Assembly: GCF_900141845.1 (NCBI RefSeq)
Contig: NZ_FQZB01000012.1
Coordinates: 1 to 64,000, forward strand
Origin: Clostridium cavendishii DSM 21758
GTDB taxonomy: Bacteria > Bacillota > Clostridia > Clostridiales > Clostridiaceae
DNA length: 64,000 nt
Direction of reading: 5' to 3'
The notes beneath the pieces are model-generated. The model had not been told where the DNA came from. It worked only from the letters and a program-made list of their open reading frames with translations, and ran no database searches. The position numbers and the translations under genes were made by a program. Shown here piece by piece: positions 1 through 11,070 of this stretch (its first letter is position 1; each line of letters opens with the position of its first letter).

Positions 1-3000
1 CGTTCTGTCATTATACCTACAATATCATCAGGTCCTACACCATTATTTCTTAAGATACTAGCTAATGAGTTAGATCTTTCATTAAGCTCTTTATAAGTTA
101 TACTCTTATTTTCAAATACAACTGCAATGTTATTTGGTGTCTTTTCTACCTGTTCTTCAAACATATCTACTATTGTTTTTTCTTTATCATATTCTAAATA
201 GGTATGATTAAATTTATTTAAAATTAAATCTTCCTCTTCTTTTGTTATGATTTTAATTTCTTCTATAGGGATTTCTGGAGTATCTATTATTTTTGAAAGA
301 ACTTGTTTAAAATGGACTAAAAATCTATTTATAGTGTCCTTCTTAAATAATGCTGTGCAATATTCTGCACCTACAAAGTAACCATTCTCGTTACTTTCCA
401 TAGTTACATTAAGATCAAACTTAGCAATTTTATTATCTTCCCATATTGGTTCTATTTTAATATCATTCATTAAAAGATTAATTGCTTCATTATTTTGTAA
501 AATGAACATTACATCAAATAAAGGATTTCTAGAGAAGTCTCTTCTAACTTCTACTGCATCTACTAGTTCTTCAAAAGGATATTCTTGATTCTCATATGCC
601 TTAAGACAACTTTCCTTTACTTCATTTACAAATTTAACAAAACTCTTTCCAGATTCTGGTCTACCCCTCATGGCAAGTGTATTAATAAACATTCCCATTA
701 TAGATTCCATATCTTTATTAGTTCTTCCTGATATAGGAGTTCCAACAACAATATCTTCTTGACAAGTGTATTTATGCAATACTACCATGAATGATGCTAA
801 AAGTATCATGTATTCTGTTGCTCCAGTAATCTTACATAATTCTTTTATTCCATCTTTTATTTCTTTCTGTAACTCAATACTTGTTATTGAACCATCATAA
901 CTTTTTTCAATTGGTCTATTGTAATCGTATGGAAGATCAATTACTGGTATTTCATCTTCAAATTGACTTATCCAATATAATTCTTGGTTACTTAAGTTTT
1001 TTCCCCTCATCCACTCACTATAATCCTTGTATTGTAGACTTAATTCCTCAAGTTTTCCTTCATTATAAAGAGTTGAAAATTCATTAATAAAAATTCCAAA
1101 ACTCATTCCATCACCAACTATATGATGCATGTCTATAAACAAATAGTAATCTTCTTTACTTTTTACTACTTTAATTCGTACTAGGTTACCTTCATCTAAA
1201 ATGAATGGTTTTGGAAATTTCTTAAGAAGTTCAGATATATTCTCCATACTTTCCTCATAAGAATAGTCAGCTTCTATTTTATCAATAATCCTTTGCACAA
1301 ACTCACCGTTTTCTATTAAAAAACATGTTCTTAATATTTCATGACGATCTATCATTTTTTGTAATGCTATTTTTATATTATTTACTTTTACATTACCTTG
1401 TAATTTATAACAAAATGGCATGTTATAAGTTATACTTTCTTTGTCCATTTGCCAAATTAAATACATTCTTTTTTGTGCTGAAGACATTGGATAAAATTCC
1501 TTATTCTTTGCCTTTGGTATAAATTCATAGTCATTATTTTTAAATTTTTCTATATATTCAGCGATAGCTTCAGCTGTTCTCTTTGAAAAAATTATTTTTA
1601 TTGGAATTCTTACACCTATTTCTGCTTGAATTCTATTAACTACTTTTGTTGCTCTTAAAGAATGTCCACCTATTTCAAAGAAATCAGCATCTACACTTAT
1701 TTTTTCTTTTTGTAAAATTTCTTCAAATATTTTAATAATAATTTTCTCGATTTCATTTCTTGGCGGAGTATATTTTTCTTTATTTTCACCAACTATGTCA
1801 GGTAAAGCTCGTTTATCTAACTTTCCATTTCTAGTTACTGGTATTTCTTTTAGTTGTACCATATAAGCTGGCACCATATATTCTGGTAATTCTTTTCGAA
1901 GCTCTTTTTTTATTTCTTTAAAATCTAGATTTTCATTAGAAACTAAATAAGCATAAATTGCCTTTTCAGAACTTGAAATATCTCTTGTTATAACAGCTAC
2001 ATCCTGTATATAATCAATTTTACGCAATGTACTAGCTATTTCTTCAAGTTCTATTCTAAATCCTCTTATTTTAACTTGTTCATCTATACGACCTAAATAT
2101 TCTATATTTCCATCAGGAAGCCATTTTGCTAAATCGCCAGTTCTATATATCTTTCCTTCTCCATAAGGATTGTCTATAAACTTTTCAGCTGTAAGTTTTG
2201 GTTTATTTAAATATCCTCTAGCAATCCCTTCTCCTGCTATACATAATTCTCCTGGTATTCCTATTCCACATAAATTAGTTTTGTTGCAAATATATATCTG
2301 TTTATTAGTTATAGGTTTTCCAATTGGAATTCTTTCTGGTATTATATCATTTTTATTACAGAACCATTGAGTTGCACATACAGTTGCTTCTGTTGGGCCA
2401 TAAGCATTAATATACAGGCTACCAGTATCAATAGCTTTTCTAACTAATTCTTTACTACTTTCTGAACCAGCAGTAATAGTAAGCCTTTGGCCAATTGTTT
2501 CTAGTTGTTGATAGTATTGAGGTGGTACTGTTATTATTGTAGTATTTTTTATAGATTGACTTAAATAATTTAAATCTATAATATTATCTTGATTAACTAC
2601 ATGTAATGTTGCTCCTGTTAATAAGGCCATCATTATATCCCAAACTGAACCATCAAAGGATATATTGAAAAATTGTAATATTTTATCAGTAGGTTTTACA
2701 TTTAATGAGCTAATAAAGTATTCTCTTAAACTATTAACTGATTTATGCTCAATCATAACTCCTTTTGGTTTTCCAGTAGTTCCTGAAGTGTATATTACAT
2801 ATAATAAATCATTTGGAGTATTAACTTTTTTCAAGTTTCTAGATGTACCTTCTAAAATACTACTATCTTCTAAATCAATTATTGGAATTTTTTTAGTTTT
2901 TATATTTGCTTTATATACTAATAAAGCTTTTGGTTTACAATCATCAAGCATATAATTTATTCTATCTTTTGGATACTTAGGATCTATTGGTACATAGGCA

Positions 3001-6000
3001 GCGCCAGCTTTAATTATTCCTAAAATTCCTATTATCATTTCTAAACTTTTTTGTGCTGAAATTGCTACAAAATCATTTGGTTTTATTCCTAATTCACGTA
3101 GATTTCTTGCTAATATATTTACTTTTTCATTTAATTCTTTGTAATTTAATTTCTTATCTTCATATACAACTGCTATATTATTTGGTGTTTTATTTACTTG
3201 ATATTCAAAAATTTCTACTATAGTTTTTTCTTTATCATATTCTGTAGAAGTATTATTAAATTCATTTAATATTAATTTTTTTTCTTCTTTTGTTATAACT
3301 TCAATATCTTTAATAAGAATTTCTGGATTATTTATTATTTTACAAATAACTTCTTTAAAGTGGACTAAAATTCTATTTATTGTTTCTTTTTTAAATAATG
3401 CTGTGCAATATTCTGCACCTATAGAATAACCCTCTTCGTTACTTCTCATCATTATACTAAAATCAAATTTAGATATTCTATTTTCTCCGTATATTTCCTC
3501 TATGCTAACATCATTCATTAAAAGATTAAATTTTTCATTATTCTCCAAGCTAAACATTATGTCAAACAACGGATTTCTAGAAAGATCTCTTTTAACTTCT
3601 ATAGCCTCTATTAACTCTTCAACAGGATATTCTTGATTTTCATATGCTTTAAGACAAGTGTTCTTTACTTCATAAACAAAGTTAATGAAACTCTTACTTC
3701 CTTCTGGCTTTCCTCTCATAGCAAGTATATTTATAAACATTCCCATCATAGATTCCATATCTTTATTGGTTCTTCCTGATATAGGAGTTCCTACAATAAT
3801 ATCTTCTTGACGAGTATATTTATTTAAAAGCACCATAAATGCTGATAAAAGCACCATATATTCTGTTGAACCTGTAACTTTACATAATTTTTTTACTCCA
3901 TCTTTTATATCTTTGCTGAAATTAAGATTAACCATTGAACCTTCATGACTTTGTTCAATTGGTCTTTTATAATCATATGGAAAATCAAGTATTGGTATTT
4001 CATCATCAAATTGACTTAACCAATAAGATTTTTGACTATTTAAGTCTCTTTTACTAATCCATTCACTATAGTCTTTGTATTGTAATTTAAGATCTTCTAG
4101 CTTATATCCATTATAAAGTTTTGAAAATTCATTAATAAAAATTGCCATGCTCATTGCATCACTAACTATATGATGCATATCTATAAGAATATAATAGTCT
4201 TTAAAATTTTTGACCACTTTTATTCTTATTAATTTTCCCTCATCTAATACAAATGGCTTTGGAAAACTGCTAAGAATTTCATTTAAGTCTTGATTACTTT
4301 CTTCATATGAATAATCTGCTTCTATCCGGTTTAGAACTTTTTGTACAAGTTCTCCATCCTTCATTAAGAAACAAGTTCTTAATATTTCATGACGATTTAT
4401 AATTGTTTGCAATACATTCTTTATACTATCTAATTTGAAATTGCCATTTAATTTATAACAGAATGGCATATTATAGACTATACTTTCTTTGTCCATTTGC
4501 CAAATTAAATACATTCTTTTTTGTGCAGATGACATTTTATAATATTCTTTCGCTTCTGCTTTCGATATAAATTCAAAATTATTATCTGCAGATTTTTCTA
4601 TATATTCAGCTATAGCCTCTACAGTTCTTGCTGAAAAAATTACTTTTATTGGAACCCTCATTCCGGTTTCGGATTCTATTCTATTTGCAACTTTTGTAGC
4701 TCTTAGGGAATGACCTCCTATTTCAAAGAAATCAGCATTTATACTTACTTTATCTCTTCCTGTAACTTCTTCAAAAATATTACTAATAGTTGCTTCTATT
4801 TCATTTCTTGGAGCAATATATTCAGCGTTATCATTTTGCATTATATCTGGTAATGCTCGTTTATCTAGTTTTCCATTTCTGTTTAATGGAAGGCTGCCTA
4901 TTTGCATAATATATGCAGGTACCATATACTCTGGCAATTCTTTGCGAAGTTCTTTTTTTATTTTCTTACAATCTATAATTACATCAGAAACTATATAAGC
5001 ATGAATTGCTATTTCTCCATTTTTATCTTTTCTTGTTATAACGGCTACATCTTTTATTTGACTATTTTTAAGTAGTACATTTGTAATTTCCCCAAGTTCT
5101 ATTCTAAATCCTCTTATTTTAATTTGTTCATCAATACGACCTAAGTATTCTATATTTCCATTAGGTAACCATTTCGCTAAATCACCAGTTCTGTACATCT
5201 TTTCTCCTGGTTCATATGGATTATCTATAAATTTTTCTTTTGATAATTTATCATTATTTAAATATCCTCTAGCTACATTTATACCAGATACACACAATTC
5301 TCCTTGTACGTTAATTGGAACCAAGTTCATCTTTTTGTCTACAATATATACTTTATTATTTATTATAGGTTTTCCAATATCAGGTATGCTCTTTATATCG
5401 CTAGCTGAATTTATTGTAGATGTTGTAACAACATGTGTTTCAGAAGGACCATAGTGATTGTGAATATTTATATTACTTGATTTAATAAGCTCCTTTAACC
5501 CTTCACTTAAAGTTAATTGTTCACCAGCAACAACTATATTATTAACATTTTTAACAATACATTCTAAATATTTCTTTTCTGATTGTAGCAACTTAAAATA
5601 TGCTGTTGGTAAGAATAGTGTTTTAATTTGATTATCAATTATGAAATCTAATAACATTACCACGTCTTTTCTTATTTCATCTTTAATTAAATATAACTCT
5701 CCTCCAGCTAATAAAGTAGATAATATTTCTTGGCTAGCAACATCAAAACATAAATTTGCAAACTGTAACACCCTTGTTTTTAAATCAATATTAGTATGAT
5801 TAATTTCAAAGTTAATCAAGTTTGCTAAGCTATTGTTTTTAAACATTACTCCTTTAGGATTACCTGTTGTTCCTGAAGTATATATAATATATATAAGATT
5901 ATCAGCTTTTGTTATATTAGTTAAATTACTGCTATTTTCTTTATACAAACTATCCTCATCTAAATAAATCACATTGCCTTTAAAATCTATATCTTCAAAT

Positions 6001-9000
6001 ATATTTTTCTGTGTTAGAATAGTTTCACATCCACTATTTTGTAATATAAATTCTACTCTTTCATTTGGGTATGATAAATCTATTGGTAAATATGCACCTC
6101 CAGCTTTCAATATAGAAACCATACCAACAATCATTTCTATAGAACGATCTACCATAATACCTACTATATCCTCAGAACCTACCCCTTTATTTCTTAGTAT
6201 TCTAGCTAATGAGTTAGCTCTTTCATTAAGTTCTTTATAAGTTATCTTTTCATCAGCAAATACTACAGCAATAGAATCTGGTGTTTTTTCTGCTTGTTCT
6301 TCAAACAAATCTATTATTGTTTTTTCTTTACCATAATCTACAATGGTATTATTAAACTTATTTAAAATTAAATCCTTTTCCTCATCTGTTATAATATTAA
6401 TATCACCTATAAGACTTTTTGGGTTAGCTATCACTTTATAAATCAATTGTTTAAAATGAATTAATAATCTATCTATACTTTGTTTTTTAAATAGAGCTGT
6501 ACAATATTCTGCACCTAAGAAATAGCCATCATCACGACTTTCCATCATTACATTAAGATCAAATTTAGATACTTTGTGTTCACCCCAAATTTGTTCTATC
6601 TTGATATCATTCATTAGAAGATTTACTTTTTCATTATTTTGTAAACCAAACATTACATCAAATAATGGATTTCTAGAAAAATCTCGTTTAACATTTATAT
6701 CTTCTACTAATTCTTCAAAAGGGTATTCTTGATTTTCATATGCTTTGAGACAGCTTTCCTTTATTTCTGATATAAATTTAAGAAAACTTTTTTCTGATTG
6801 AGGTTTTTCTCTAATAGCAAGTGTATTTACAAACATCCCCATCATAGATTCAGTTTCTTTATTGGTTCTTGCTGATATAGGAGTTCCTACAACAATATCT
6901 TCTTGACGAGTATATTTACTCAAAAGTACTATAAATGATGCTAAAAGTACCATATATTCTGTTGCTCCAGTAATTTTGCATAATTCTTTTATTCCATCTT
7001 TTATTGCACTATTAAACTCAATAGTAGTTATTTCTCCATCATAACTTTGTTCAGCTGGTCTAGTATAATCGTATGGAAGATCAATCACTGGAGGTTCATC
7101 TTTAAATTGACTTCTCCAATATGCTCTTTGACTACTTAAGTCTCTTTTCCTCATCCATTCACTATAGTCTTTATATTGTAATTTAAGGTTTAAAAGATTC
7201 TCTTCATTATAAAATGCAGAAAGTTCCTTAATAAAAATACCAATGCTCATTCCATCACTAACTATATGATGCATATCTATAAGTAGATAATGAGCCCCCT
7301 TATTTTTAACAACCTTCATTCTTATCAAATTAGCACTTTCTAAAGAAAACGGCTTTGTGAAATCTTTAAGAATTTCATATATGTCATTATTATTTTCTTC
7401 ATAAGAATAGTCAGCTTCTACTTTATTTAAAATTTCCTGAACAAGTTTCCCGTCTTTCATAATAAAACATGTTCTTAGTATTTCATGGCGATTTATAATT
7501 TTTTGTAACGAAGTTTTTAGCTTACTTACTTTCAGATCACCTTCTAATTTATAACAAATAGGTGTGTTATAAGCTATATTTTCTTTGTCCATTTGCCAAA
7601 TTAAAAAAATTCTGCTCTGTACTGAGGACATTGGGTAATATTCTTTAAGTTCTGATTTTTCAATATTATTATTTTCTTTATTTTCATATTTTGCTATATA
7701 TTTTGCTATAGATTCAGCTGTTCTTTCAGCAAAAATTATTTTTATTGGTATTTTTACTCCTGTTTCATTTTCAATTCTATTAACTACTTTTGTTGCTCTT
7801 AAAGAATGTCCACCTATTTCAAAAAAGTCTGAATCAATACTTATATTATTTATACCGATTACATCTTCAAATATTTTAACAACAAGTTCTTCTAATTCAG
7901 TTCGTGGAGCAATATATTCATCTTTAACCTCATTAATTATATCAGGTAAAGCTTGTTTATCTAATTTTCCACTTCTATTTACTGGCAACTTTTCTATCTG
8001 CATTATATATGCTGGTATCATATAATCCGGTAATTCTTGACGAATTTCTTTTTTTAGTTCTTTAAAATCTACTTTGAAATCTGAAACTATATAAGCATAA
8101 ATTGCTTCTTCGTCACTTAAATCAACCCTTGTTATAACGGCTACATCCTTTATATAATCAATCTTACGTAATACACTTATAATTTCTCCAAGCTCAATTC
8201 TAAAACCTCGTATCTTAACTTGTTCATCAATACGACCTAAATATTCTATATTGCCGTCAGGAAGCCATTTTGCTAAGTCTCCTGTTTTATACATTTTTTG
8301 TCCTAATTTATATGGAGTATCTATAAATTTTTCATTTGTTAATTCTTTATTATTTAAATATCCTCTAGCAAGTCCATCTCCTACTATACATAATTCCCCA
8401 GCTATACCTATTGGAAGTATATTATTTTGTTTATCTAATATATAGCAAGTATAGTTATTTAATGGTTTTCCTATAGGAATATTTTCAAATTGATTTATAT
8501 TATCTATATTTATATTTTTATACGTTGTATCAACACAACATTCAGTTGGCCCATATACATTCGTTATGATTACATTTTTGTCTTTTAATTTGGTATATAT
8601 ATTTTTTACTGTGTCTTTTAAAAGTTTATCTCCGCCTATTATCATATGCTTCAATTTTAATTCACTATTTTCTAGTAAAGAAGAATTGCTTATCATTGAT
8701 AAATGTATCGGAGTTCCATCTGTTATATCTATTTCATTATTTATATAAAATCTTATTAAATCGTCTCCATACATTCTAGTGTTATTGTCAACTATATATA
8801 ATGTATTTCCTAATAATAAACTGGCAAAAATTTGTTGAACTGATGCGTCAAAAGCATAGTTAGCTACTAAAGCTACTTTCAATTCTTTTTCATATTTACT
8901 ATAAATACAATTTTCTAATGCATTTACTAAATTAACTACATTTTTATGTTCTATCATAACTCCTTTAGGATTTCCTGTAGTTCCTGAAGTATATATTATA

Positions 9001-10937
9001 TATGCTAAGTTTTGTGAATTATTTATAGCTTTTATATTACTTGTATCTTTATTAAATAATTCTTCCATAGACATATCTAATATATTTCCAGAAAAATCAA
9101 TCTTGTTAGATAATTCTGGTATGCTTAATAATATACTGGCTTGACTATTTTCAAGCATGTATTCTATTCTATTTTTAGGATAATTTGGGTCTATAGGCAA
9201 ATAAGCTGCTCCGGATTTTAATACTCCCATTATTGCTACTATCATTTCAGTAGAACGTTCTAGCATTATAGCAACTATTTTATCTTCTTTAGCCTCATTT
9301 TCTCTTAAAACTCTAGCCAATGAATTTGCTTTCTCATTAAGTTCCTTATAAGTTAATCTTTCATTTTCAAATGCAATAGCAATATTATTTGGTGTTTTTT
9401 CAACCTGTTCTTCAAAAATAGATACTATCGTTTTTTCTTTATCATATTCTACATAAGTATCATTAAATTTATTTAAAATAATATTCTTTTCTTCATCATT
9501 TAAAATTGAAATTTCATTTATCTTTTTATTATTATCAATAAGAATTTCCTTAAGAATTAACTTAAATTGATTACAAATTCTTTGTATAGTTTCCCTATAA
9601 AACAAATCTGAATTATATTCAAAAGATCCAAAGATTTCATTCTTATTATCTTCAATCTGTAGTGTAACATCAAAAGAAGATCTTTTACTACCTAGTGCAT
9701 AATTCTCTACTTTTAAGTCCTGAAATTCGAATTGAGATTCTTTTGCATTCTGATAAGTAAACATTAGTTGAAAAAATGGATTTCTACTACTATCTCTTAA
9801 TGGATTAATTTTTTCTACCAATTGATCAAATGGAAAATCTTCATTATCATATGCTTCTAATGTTGTATTTTTTACTTTTTTAAGAAAATCTGAAAATCTC
9901 ATATTCCCATCTATTTCAGTGCTTAAAACTATTGTATTTACAAAAAAACCAATAATATTCTCTACTCCGTTAACTTTTCTATTAGCAACGGCTGTTCCTA
10001 CAGTGATATTACTTTGATTTGAGTATTTATAAATTAAAGCTTTAAATGCTGCCAATAAAATTGTATTAATTGTACAATTAGATTTAGTGGAGTATTTTCT
10101 TAATCCATCTATAATATCATTATCTAATTCAAAAAATACTACATCTCCATTGCCTGTTAACATTGATGGACGTTTTTTATCCAATGGAAATTCAACAGTT
10201 TGATCAATATTTTCTAACTTGTTTTCCCAATAATTGAATTGCTTCTCCATTTTATTTTTGAATAATTCTTTTCTTTGCCATTTTGCATAATCTGCATATT
10301 GAATTGTTTTTACTTTATTTGAAGAATATTTTCCATTGCATAAATTATTATATTTATCAGATAAATTTTTATAAAAAATTCCCATAGACCATCCATCAAA
10401 TATAATATGATGAATTACAGTTATAAAAAGTCTTTCTTCTGGTGCTATTTTAATTAATAGAAATCTAACTAAAGGACCATTTTCTAAATCAAAAGGTTTA
10501 TAAGATTCTTCATTACAAGCTTTTCTTAATTCATCTTCAATTAACGCTGAATCAATATCTGATAAATCAATATGTTTTATTTTTTCAGTAAAATTAGGTT
10601 CAATTACTTGCATCAATTCATCATCTATATATTGAAATCTTGTTCTTAAAGATTCTTGCTCCATAGCCATTTCATTAATAGCTTCTTGAAGCAAATCTAT
10701 TTTTAAATCACCATAAATACGAAATCCTAAATGTATATTATAAACAATACTATTAGGGTTTAGTTTGTACATAAACCATAGTCTTTTTTGTTCATAAGAT
10801 GAAAGAAAATAATTTCTTCCTACTTTTCTTTGTAATATTTCTATTGAATTTAATGTTGTATTACTTCTTTTTTTCTTTTCTAATATAGCTTTTAATAATG
10901 CCTTCTTTTGAAATTCTTGCTCCGTTTTACTTTCCAT
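1..10937 (-). CDS. Giant nonribosomal peptide synthetase, partial (C-A-T-C-A-T-C-A-T-C-A...)
   Basis: Modular NRPS; the C-terminus lies beyond base 1, with about 3,645 residues visible. It starts at ATG 10937 behind a GGAGG. Domain landmarks by approximate residue: C1 HHIIFDG 176; A1 YTSGTTG 648; T1 GGHSL 1042; C2 HHIVSDG 1223; A2 1685; T2 2073; C3 HHIVSDA 2256; A3 2715; T3 3089; C4 HHIVGDG 3270; A4 begins near 3586. Aligning the pockets by eye to GrsA gives A1 DAQDIGVVD (Gln/Glu, as in lichenysin/surfactin module 1), A2 DVQFVAHVV (Pro-like) and A3 DGWTIAAVC (Phe-like). There is no epimerization domain between modules, so LCL condensation is inferred. The N-terminal 45 residues are a basic helix that could dock the upstream A-T protein. 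The gene sits 133 bases downstream of that protein in the same direction. The NRPS identity is certain; substrates are predictions. Confidence 0.97.
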   Translation of the reverse strand, partial: MESKTEQEFQKKALLKAILEKKKRSNTTLNSIEILQRKVGRNYFLSSYEQKRLWFMYKLNPNSIVYNIHLGFRIYGDLKIDLLQEAINEMAMEQESLRTRFQYIDDELMQVIEPNFTEKIKHIDLSDIDSALIEDELRKACNEESYKPFDLENGPLVRFLLIKIAPEERLFITVIHHIIFDGWSMGIFYKNLSDKYNNLCNGKYSSNKVKTIQYADYAKWQRKELFKNKMEKQFNYWENKLENIDQTVEFPLDKKRPSMLTGNGDVVFFELDNDIIDGLRKYSTKSNCTINTILLAAFKALIYKYSNQSNITVGTAVANRKVNGVENIIGFFVNTIVLSTEIDGNMRFSDFLKKVKNTTLEAYDNEDFPFDQLVEKINPLRDSSRNPFFQLMFTYQNAKESQFEFQDLKVENYALGSKRSSFDVTLQIEDNKNEIFGSFEYNSDLFYRETIQRICNQFKLILKEILIDNNKKINEISILNDEEKNIILNKFNDTYVEYDKEKTIVSIFEEQVEKTPNNIAIAFENERLTYKELNEKANSLARVLRENEAKEDKIVAIMLERSTEMIVAIMGVLKSGAAYLPIDPNYPKNRIEYMLENSQASILLSIPELSNKIDFSGNILDMSMEELFNKDTSNIKAINNSQNLAYIIYTSGTTGNPKGVMIEHKNVVNLVNALENCIYSKYEKELKVALVANYAFDASVQQIFASLLLGNTLYIVDNNTRMYGDDLIRFYINNEIDITDGTPIHLSMISNSSLLENSELKLKHMIIGGDKLLKDTVKNIYTKLKDKNVIITNVYGPTECCVDTTYKNINIDNINQFENIPIGKPLNNYTCYILDKQNNILPIGIAGELCIVGDGLARGYLNNKELTNEKFIDTPYKLGQKMYKTGDLAKWLPDGNIEYLGRIDEQVKIRGFRIELGEIISVLRKIDYIKDVAVITRVDLSDEEAIYAYIVSDFKVDFKELKKEIRQELPDYMIPAYIMQIEKLPVNRSGKLDKQALPDIINEVKDEYIAPRTELEELVVKIFEDVIGINNISIDSDFFEIGGHSLRATKVVNRIENETGVKIPIKIIFAERTAESIAKYIAKYENKENNNIEKSELKEYYPMSSVQSRIFLIWQMDKENIAYNTPICYKLEGDLKVSKLKTSLQKIINRHEILRTCFIMKDGKLVQEILNKVEADYSYEENNNDIYEILKDFTKPFSLESANLIRMKVVKNKGAHYLLIDMHHIVSDGMSIGIFIKELSAFYNEENLLNLKLQYKDYSEWMRKRDLSSQRAYWRSQFKDEPPVIDLPYDYTRPAEQSYDGEITTIEFNSAIKDGIKELCKITGATEYMVLLASFIVLLSKYTRQEDIVVGTPISARTNKETESMMGMFVNTLAIREKPQSEKSFLKFISEIKESCLKAYENQEYPFEELVEDINVKRDFSRNPLFDVMFGLQNNEKVNLLMNDIKIEQIWGEHKVSKFDLNVMMESRDDGYFLGAEYCTALFKKQSIDRLLIHFKQLIYKVIANPKSLIGDINIITDEEKDLILNKFNNTIVDYGKEKTIIDLFEEQAEKTPDSIAVVFADEKITYKELNERANSLARILRNKGVGSEDIVGIMVDRSIEMIVGMVSILKAGGAYLPIDLSYPNERVEFILQNSGCETILTQKNIFEDIDFKGNVIYLDEDSLYKENSSNLTNITKADNLIYIIYTSGTTGNPKGVMFKNNSLANLINFEINHTNIDLKTRVLQFANLCFDVASQEILSTLLAGGELYLIKDEIRKDVVMLLDFIIDNQIKTLFLPTAYFKLLQSEKKYLECIVKNVNNIVVAGEQLTLSEGLKELIKSSNINIHNHYGPSETHVVTTSTINSASDIKSIPDIGKPIINNKVYIVDKKMNLVPINVQGELCVSGINVARGYLNNDKLSKEKFIDNPYEPGEKMYRTGDLAKWLPNGNIEYLGRIDEQIKIRGFRIELGEITNVLLKNSQIKDVAVITRKDKNGEIAIHAYIVSDVIIDCKKIKKELRKELPEYMVPAYIMQIGSLPLNRNGKLDKRALPDIMQNDNAEYIAPRNEIEATISNIFEEVTGRDKVSINADFFEIGGHSLRATKVANRIESETGMRVPIKVIFSARTVEAIAEYIEKSADNNFEFISKAEAKEYYKMSSAQKRMYLIWQMDKESIVYNMPFCYKLNGNFKLDSIKNVLQTIINRHEILRTCFLMKDGELVQKVLNRIEADYSYEESNQDLNEILSSFPKPFVLDEGKLIRIKVVKNFKDYYILIDMHHIVSDAMSMAIFINEFSKLYNGYKLEDLKLQYKDYSEWISKRDLNSQKSYWLSQFDDEIPILDFPYDYKRPIEQSHEGSMVNLNFSKDIKDGVKKLCKVTGSTEYMVLLSAFMVLLNKYTRQEDIIVGTPISGRTNKDMESMMGMFINILAMRGKPEGSKSFINFVYEVKNTCLKAYENQEYPVEELIEAIEVKRDLSRNPLFDIMFSLENNEKFNLLMNDVSIEEIYGENRISKFDFSIMMRSNEEGYSIGAEYCTALFKKETINRILVHFKEVICKIINNPEILIKDIEVITKEEKKLILNEFNNTSTEYDKEKTIVEIFEYQVNKTPNNIAVVYEDKKLNYKELNEKVNILARNLRELGIKPNDFVAISAQKSLEMIIGILGIIKAGAAYVPIDPKYPKDRINYMLDDCKPKALLVYKANIKTKKIPIIDLEDSSILEGTSRNLKKVNTPNDLLYVIYTSGTTGKPKGVMIEHKSVNSLREYFISSLNVKPTDKILQFFNISFDGSVWDIMMALLTGATLHVVNQDNIIDLNYLSQSIKNTTIITVPPQYYQQLETIGQRLTITAGSESSKELVRKAIDTGSLYINAYGPTEATVCATQWFCNKNDIIPERIPIGKPITNKQIYICNKTNLCGIGIPGELCIAGEGIARGYLNKPKLTAEKFIDNPYGEGKIYRTGDLAKWLPDGNIEYLGRIDEQVKIRGFRIELEEIASTLRKIDYIQDVAVITRDISSSEKAIYAYLVSNENLDFKEIKKELRKELPEYMVPAYMVQLKEIPVTRNGKLDKRALPDIVGENKEKYTPPRNEIEKIIIKIFEEILQKEKISVDADFFEIGGHSLRATKVVNRIQAEIGVRIPIKIIFSKRTAEAIAEYIEKFKNNDYEFIPKAKNKEFYPMSSAQKRMYLIWQMDKESITYNMPFCYKLQGNVKVNNIKIALQKMIDRHEILRTCFLIENGEFVQRIIDKIEADYSYEESMENISELLKKFPKPFILDEGNLVRIKVVKSKEDYYLFIDMHHIVGDGMSFGIFINEFSTLYNEGKLEELSLQYKDYSEWMRGKNLSNQELYWISQFEDEIPVIDLPYDYNRPIEKSYDGSITSIELQKEIKDGIKELCKITGATEYMILLASFMVVLHKYTCQEDIVVGTPISGRTNKDMESIMGMFINTLAMRGRPESGKSFVKFVNEVKESCLKAYENQEYPFEELVDAVEVRRDFSRNPLFDVMFILQNNEAINLLMNDIKIEPIWEDNKIAKFDLNVTMESNENGYFVGAEYCTALFKKDTINRFLVHFKQVLSKIIDTPEIPIEEIKIITKEEEDLILNKFNHTYLEYDKEKTIVDMFEEQVEKTPNNIAVVFENKSITYKELNERSNSLASILRNNGVGPDDIVGIMTE

Positions 10938-11070
10938 ATTAATCCTCCATAAAAACTCTACATTTCTCTTTTATATTTTTATTATCTATCTTAAATGGAA
11001 TTTTAAATTATATATTATAAAATTGAACCAACCGTAAATTATTGTTCAATTTAATATAATATTAAAATTA

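Noticed and set aside
881..8748. Several short plus-strand reading frames within 1-10.9 kb
   Set aside because: All lie opposite the continuous NRPS frame, lack ribosome sites and give low-complexity Phe/Leu/Ile translations.
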